Assembly (NCBI GenBank): GCA_009801085.1
Contig: VNWV01000005.1
Span: 1,736,001-1,800,000 of the forward strand
Length of the DNA: 64,000 nt
Source of the DNA: Lasiodiplodia sp. COLG20
Lineage: Eukaryota > Ascomycota > Dothideomycetes > Botryosphaeriales > Botryosphaeriaceae
Direction of reading: 5' to 3'
Notes under the pieces: model-generated
What the model was told of the DNA's origin: nothing
What the model saw: the letters and a program-made list of their open reading frames with translations, nothing else
Database searches by the model: none
Shown here: one piece after another, positions 60,881-64,000 of the stretch
How positions within the stretch are numbered: the stretch's first letter is position 1
How the letters are laid out: each line of letters begins with the position of its first letter
Made by a program: the position numbers and the translations under genes

Positions 60881-61996
60881 TTAATCATCTTCATCCCGTC
60901 CAATACCGACATCTTCAGTCAGGAAATTGACAATGTCGTCAATCTCATCCGGCACCTTGTACCAATGCCCGCTATCGTAATCGCGCCACTGCACCTTGCA
61001 GCCTAGAGATTCGAGCACATCCCTCGCGCGTTCCGCCAGCTGCACCGCCACCTTCGGATCGTTCCTCCCATGCCCCAAGAAGACAGGCGTACGCGGGAAC
61101 GCAGGCACATCATCGCCCTCACCTGACAGCGGCGGCATCGACGCGATATCACGCGCCGTGTTCGCCGCCTGCAACTGAATCCACTCAAGCTGCGTCCGGC
61201 CATCCTCCACCGTCGTCTCCTTCACCTTCTTCTCCTCGCCCTCTCCATCGGACACAACAAAAGGATCATCATCACCAACCTCCCCCTCCTCCTCCCCACC
61301 ATCACTCTTCGGATCCAACGCCGTCGCAAACGGCAACCACCCACTCATCCCCACGAACCCGCCCAACGCCTGCCCCGCCAACTCCCCCTCTCCCTTCCAA
61401 TTCAAATACACATGCAACCCCACCGCACACCCCTGACTCAACCCCCCCAACACCACCCTCCCAGCCCGGCCCTTCAACTCCCTCACCTCCTCCGCAATCA
61501 CCCCCGCCAAAAACGCACTCGTCTCCGCAATGCCCTCGTACTGCAATTCCTGCCGCGTCTCCGGGTCCTCGAGCGACCAGTTGTCGAACCACTGGCTGAT
61601 GTGCATGCGCTTGATCAGCGCCGCGCGCCGCGGCTTCGCCGTCGGGAACACCCATTTCACGCCGGGGAACAATGCGGGCAGGCAGAGCTCGGAGGAGGTG
61701 GGCGTGGCGAAGAGGAGGAAGGGGCCGAATTCTTTGGCGTTGCCGCCGCGGCCGTGGAGGAGGATGAGGGTGTGGGTGTGCGGCGCGGTGGGCCCGATGA
61801 TTAAGGGCTCGGGCCAGTGGGCGGTTTTGCTGAGCCCGGGGGGTGGTGTGTCGGGGCCGTCGTCGTCGTCGGCGGGGTACGTGGGGGGTGTGGCTGGGGA
61901 TCTGGGGATGAGGTCGTCCATGGTGGTGGTGCTGAGGTGAGGGAGATCGGCGGTCGGATTGGCGTCGACGGGGGTGGGTTGCAGGGGTGGAGCCAT
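60881..61996 (-). CDS. Acyl-protein thioesterase / carboxylesterase-like hydrolase, 371 aa
   Basis: Alpha/beta hydrolase of the phospholipase/carboxylesterase (APT/LYPLA) family, single exon. HTLILLHGRGGNAKEFGPF is the oxyanion strand. GGLSQGCAVGLH holds nucleophile Ser187 in GxSxG. FLGHGRNDPKV carries the acid and YDSGHWYKVPDEI the histidine, so the triad is complete. It is longer than the usual ~230 aa: a Pro-rich N-terminal ~75 residues and an acidic insertion (DGGEEEGEVGDDDPF) before the acid motif. Characterised relatives remove acyl groups from proteins or small esters; the substrate here is unknown. Start chosen at 61996 (MAPPLQPTPVD); the frame is open to 62281, but that extension is not family-like. 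Confidence 0.85.
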   Translation of the reverse strand: MAPPLQPTPVDANPTADLPHLSTTTMDDLIPRSPATPPTYPADDDDGPDTPPPGLSKTAHWPEPLIIGPTAPHTHTLILLHGRGGNAKEFGPFLLFATPTSSELCLPALFPGVKWVFPTAKPRRAALIKRMHISQWFDNWSLEDPETRQELQYEGIAETSAFLAGVIAEEVRELKGRAGRVVLGGLSQGCAVGLHVYLNWKGEGELAGQALGGFVGMSGWLPFATALDPKSDGGEEEGEVGDDDPFVVSDGEGEEKKVKETTVEDGRTQLEWIQLQAANTARDIASMPPLSGEGDDVPAFPRTPVFLGHGRNDPKVAVQLAERARDVLESLGCKVQWRDYDSGHWYKVPDEIDDIVNFLTEDVGIGRDEDD

Positions 61997-62662
61997 GTTG
62001 AAGGGCTTGGAATGTTGGGGCGTGAACGTGGGCGTGGAGTAGGGCGAACCGTCGGATGGGTTCAGGCACCGGGGGGGTGCGAGAGGGAAGCGCTCCCAGG
62101 CAGCGGCGGGCAGTGACAGAGGGTGCGCGCGATGGGAAAAATCGTCTGAGAGAAAGATACGGTCAGTTAAAATAGAGCGTGAGTGGATCGCATCGGTTGC
62201 GTTGTCGGCGCTTGTGAGGGCTGCCGGGGTATAAGCGCTGAAGTGGTACGAAGAGCTTTTAAGATTCATACGAAGTGACACGCAGCCTTAATGTGCTCTT
62301 AAGTTGCACTGTTGCCTAATGTGTAGATCTATTTGATTTCACAAGTGTTTAAAGCTATTAATGTCACTAGCCGCTTGAACACAATTGGTGCCTGCGATAA
62401 GGTTGCGGCCCGGGCTTGACTCATACCCCCGGCATGGGCGTGACGAGATCTCCCAATTGAAGCACCACGAATCAAAACCCCTGTAGATAGTGAGCATGTG
62501 TCCTGTAAAAGCTTTTGTGCAAGCTTAAACAATATAATCACTGCGGCTCAAGTGCGTATCACTAATCCAAAGTTGCCGGAGTAGATAAGAGTAAATTTTG
62601 ATATCGTGATATCGTGAAATTCATTATTTACATTCTAAACAAATACACACGCTGCACTCGGC
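61997..62662. other. Intergenic region, hydrolase / S28 peptidase
   Basis: Contains the hydrolase promoter and the 3' region of the peptidase gene; AT-rich toward the right. No gene recognised. Confidence 0.5.
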
Positions 62663-64000
62663 TTAGTAGTGCTGGCCGCCGTCAAAGCACTTCAGCCACT
62701 TGGTCAAGGCGTCAGTGAAGTACTTCTGGGCCTTGTAAGCCGGGAGATTGTCATCAAGGTCGTAGCAATGCTGGGCATCGGGCAGGATGTAGCCGAAGAT
62801 CTCATCGACGCTGGTGCTGACGCCGCACTCGGGGGCGTCCTGGGTCAGGTAGGGCATGGGGGCGTCCTCGCCCTCGTCGGCCAGGGGGCTCAGGGTCCTC
62901 CACGGGTCGAACTCGCCGCCGGTCCAGAAGGTGTTGCTGGGGCGCATGTTCCAGCCGTCCGTCAGGGCGTTCAGCGACTCGACGTCGGGCCACTCGGGGA
63001 TGAGGTCGCCGGCGTTGGGGAACTGGGCGCGGCACACGCTCATCTCGAAGTCGAGCGTGTCGAACTTGGACACGATCTGGCGCGGGCCGACGTTGGCCGG
63101 CATCAGGTACCCCCACTGCGTGCAGTACTGCCACGTCCAGCTAATCGAGTCCGGGTCGTCCGTCACCTGCGTCAGCTGGCAGGCGGGACCGTCGTCGTCG
63201 GTGCTGTCGTCACTCTCGTCGTCATTCTCGTCGGAGGAGGAGCTGCTGTTGGCAGAGGGCGCCGCGGAGATGATGTTGGCGTTGCCTTCGCAGTCGTAGC
63301 TGGCCAGGGGGGCGAAGTAGGGCCACTCGGCCCAGTGCTTAACGACCCAGGCGGCGCCCATGGTGGGGGCCCAGCCCTCGTCGGCGTCGGCGTAGAGGGT
63401 GGTGCCGTTGGTCGCGTTGCGGGTCTCAAGGTAGGTGCAGAAGGTGTCGATGTAGCTGGTGGCGCCGTAGTTCTGCCAGCTGTTCCAGATAATGGAGAGC
63501 GCGCGGGCGAAGTCACCGTTCGTGTTCTTCTCAGCGTTGCGGCCCAGGAACAGCTTCTTGATCTTGGCCGCGCCCTCCTTGGTCTCGAGCAGGTCGTCAA
63601 TGTGGTGGATGGCCGCCTGAACGTCGCGCACGCAGCCGCCGTAGCCGTATCTGTGCATGCCGTCCCAGATCGGGTCGTAGTACGACGACATGTTGACGCG
63701 GGCCTCGACGGGAGCAGAAGAGGCATACGAGGCGAAGATGATGTCGGGGTAGAGCTGGCGCATCAGAGCGGCGCGGATGCCCGGGTACGAGCCACCGACG
63801 AAGATCCAGGGGGTCGACGTGGGCGTCAGATCAATGTCGGCGTAGTCCGGGTGGCTGAAGTTGGAGGCGAAGGCCGCCACGTCGGCAAGAGCTTGCTCGA
63901 CGGTAAGGAACTTCATGTCCTCAGGGTCAGTCTCGTTGTCGATCCTGACCGGGACCGACTCTCCGTAATAACGGTGCTCCCACGAGATGCCGATGCCGCC
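62663..64000 (-). CDS. Serine peptidase family S28, 5' end beyond window
   Basis: Secreted or lysosomal-type prolyl carboxypeptidase family enzyme (Pro-X carboxypeptidase / dipeptidyl peptidase). The frame is open to the window edge, continuing upstream of the internal ATG at 63916 with GISWEHRYYGES, a conserved S28 motif, so the true start lies beyond 64000. Catalytic residues: Ser in FVGGSYPGIRAAL, Asp in TGGEFDPWRTLSP and His in ILPDAQHCYDL. Conserved SSAPVEARVNMSSYYDPI and several N-glycosylation sites fit a secretory protein. A Ser/Asp-rich loop interrupts the middle. No intron is seen in this 1.3 kb. Ends GGQHY with TAG near 62663. Confidence 0.93.
   Translation of the reverse strand, partial: GGIGISWEHRYYGESVPVRIDNETDPEDMKFLTVEQALADVAAFASNFSHPDYADIDLTPTSTPWIFVGGSYPGIRAALMRQLYPDIIFASYASSAPVEARVNMSSYYDPIWDGMHRYGYGGCVRDVQAAIHHIDDLLETKEGAAKIKKLFLGRNAEKNTNGDFARALSIIWNSWQNYGATSYIDTFCTYLETRNATNGTTLYADADEGWAPTMGAAWVVKHWAEWPYFAPLASYDCEGNANIISAAPSANSSSSSDENDDESDDSTDDDGPACQLTQVTDDPDSISWTWQYCTQWGYLMPANVGPRQIVSKFDTLDFEMSVCRAQFPNAGDLIPEWPDVESLNALTDGWNMRPSNTFWTGGEFDPWRTLSPLADEGEDAPMPYLTQDAPECGVSTSVDEIFGYILPDAQHCYDLDDNLPAYKAQKYFTDALTKWLKCFDGGQHY

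Overview
The window looks like nuclear DNA of a filamentous ascomycete (Pezizomycotina). Genes carry many short introns (about 45-75 nt, GT...CTRAY...AG). The gene set includes a WOPR-type regulator, a Zn2Cys6 transcription factor, patatin-like proteins, an isolated cytochrome P450, a HeLo/pseudokinase protein and ankyrin relics. A Dothideomycete placement is possible but is only my inference. I see no rRNA, tRNA, CRISPR array or intact autonomous transposon.

Layout. 0-10 kb: 3' truncated TAF12 (-), then a 4.4 kb head-to-head gap with a probable 5'UTR intron, a Gti1/Pac2 (SGE1/RYP1/WOR1) regulator (+), and a small cytochrome b5 (-). 10-23 kb: a long empty stretch, an unknown 301-aa protein (+), the 24 kDa complex I subunit (-) and a six-exon Zn2Cys6 factor (+). 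22.9-34 kb is mostly conserved: patatin-like protein 1 (-) whose nucleophile serine position is glycine, a MOSC protein (+), a His-rich unknown (-), FEN1 (-) and glutaryl-CoA dehydrogenase (+) sharing a bidirectional promoter, and a UBC4/5-type E2 (+). 34-40 kb: a large gap, a stand-alone CinA C-terminal domain protein (+) and an unknown 172-aa protein (-).

40.8-60.2 kb looks accessory: patatin-like protein 2 with an intact active site (+), a cytochrome P450 (+), a 1498-aa CorA-like membrane protein (+), a broken HeLo-type/pseudokinase gene (-), a broken ankyrin gene (+), an unresolved degraded gene (-), an MFS transporter (+) and an eroded ankyrin relic. These family types recur in fungal allorecognition and NLR-like repertoires. 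Here several are disabled while their neighbours stay intact. 60.9-64 kb: an acyl-protein-thioesterase-like hydrolase (-) and the 3' part of an S28 serine peptidase (-).

The most unexpected non-coding signal is an approximately 83-bp inverted-repeat element seen three times. Two copies sit inside introns 1 and 3 of patatin-like gene 2 and one lies between genes at 21.6 kb. All three keep the same 18-nt spacing from the element edge to an inner inverted repeat. Exon joints were derived by hand from splice signals, reading-frame continuity and family knowledge.
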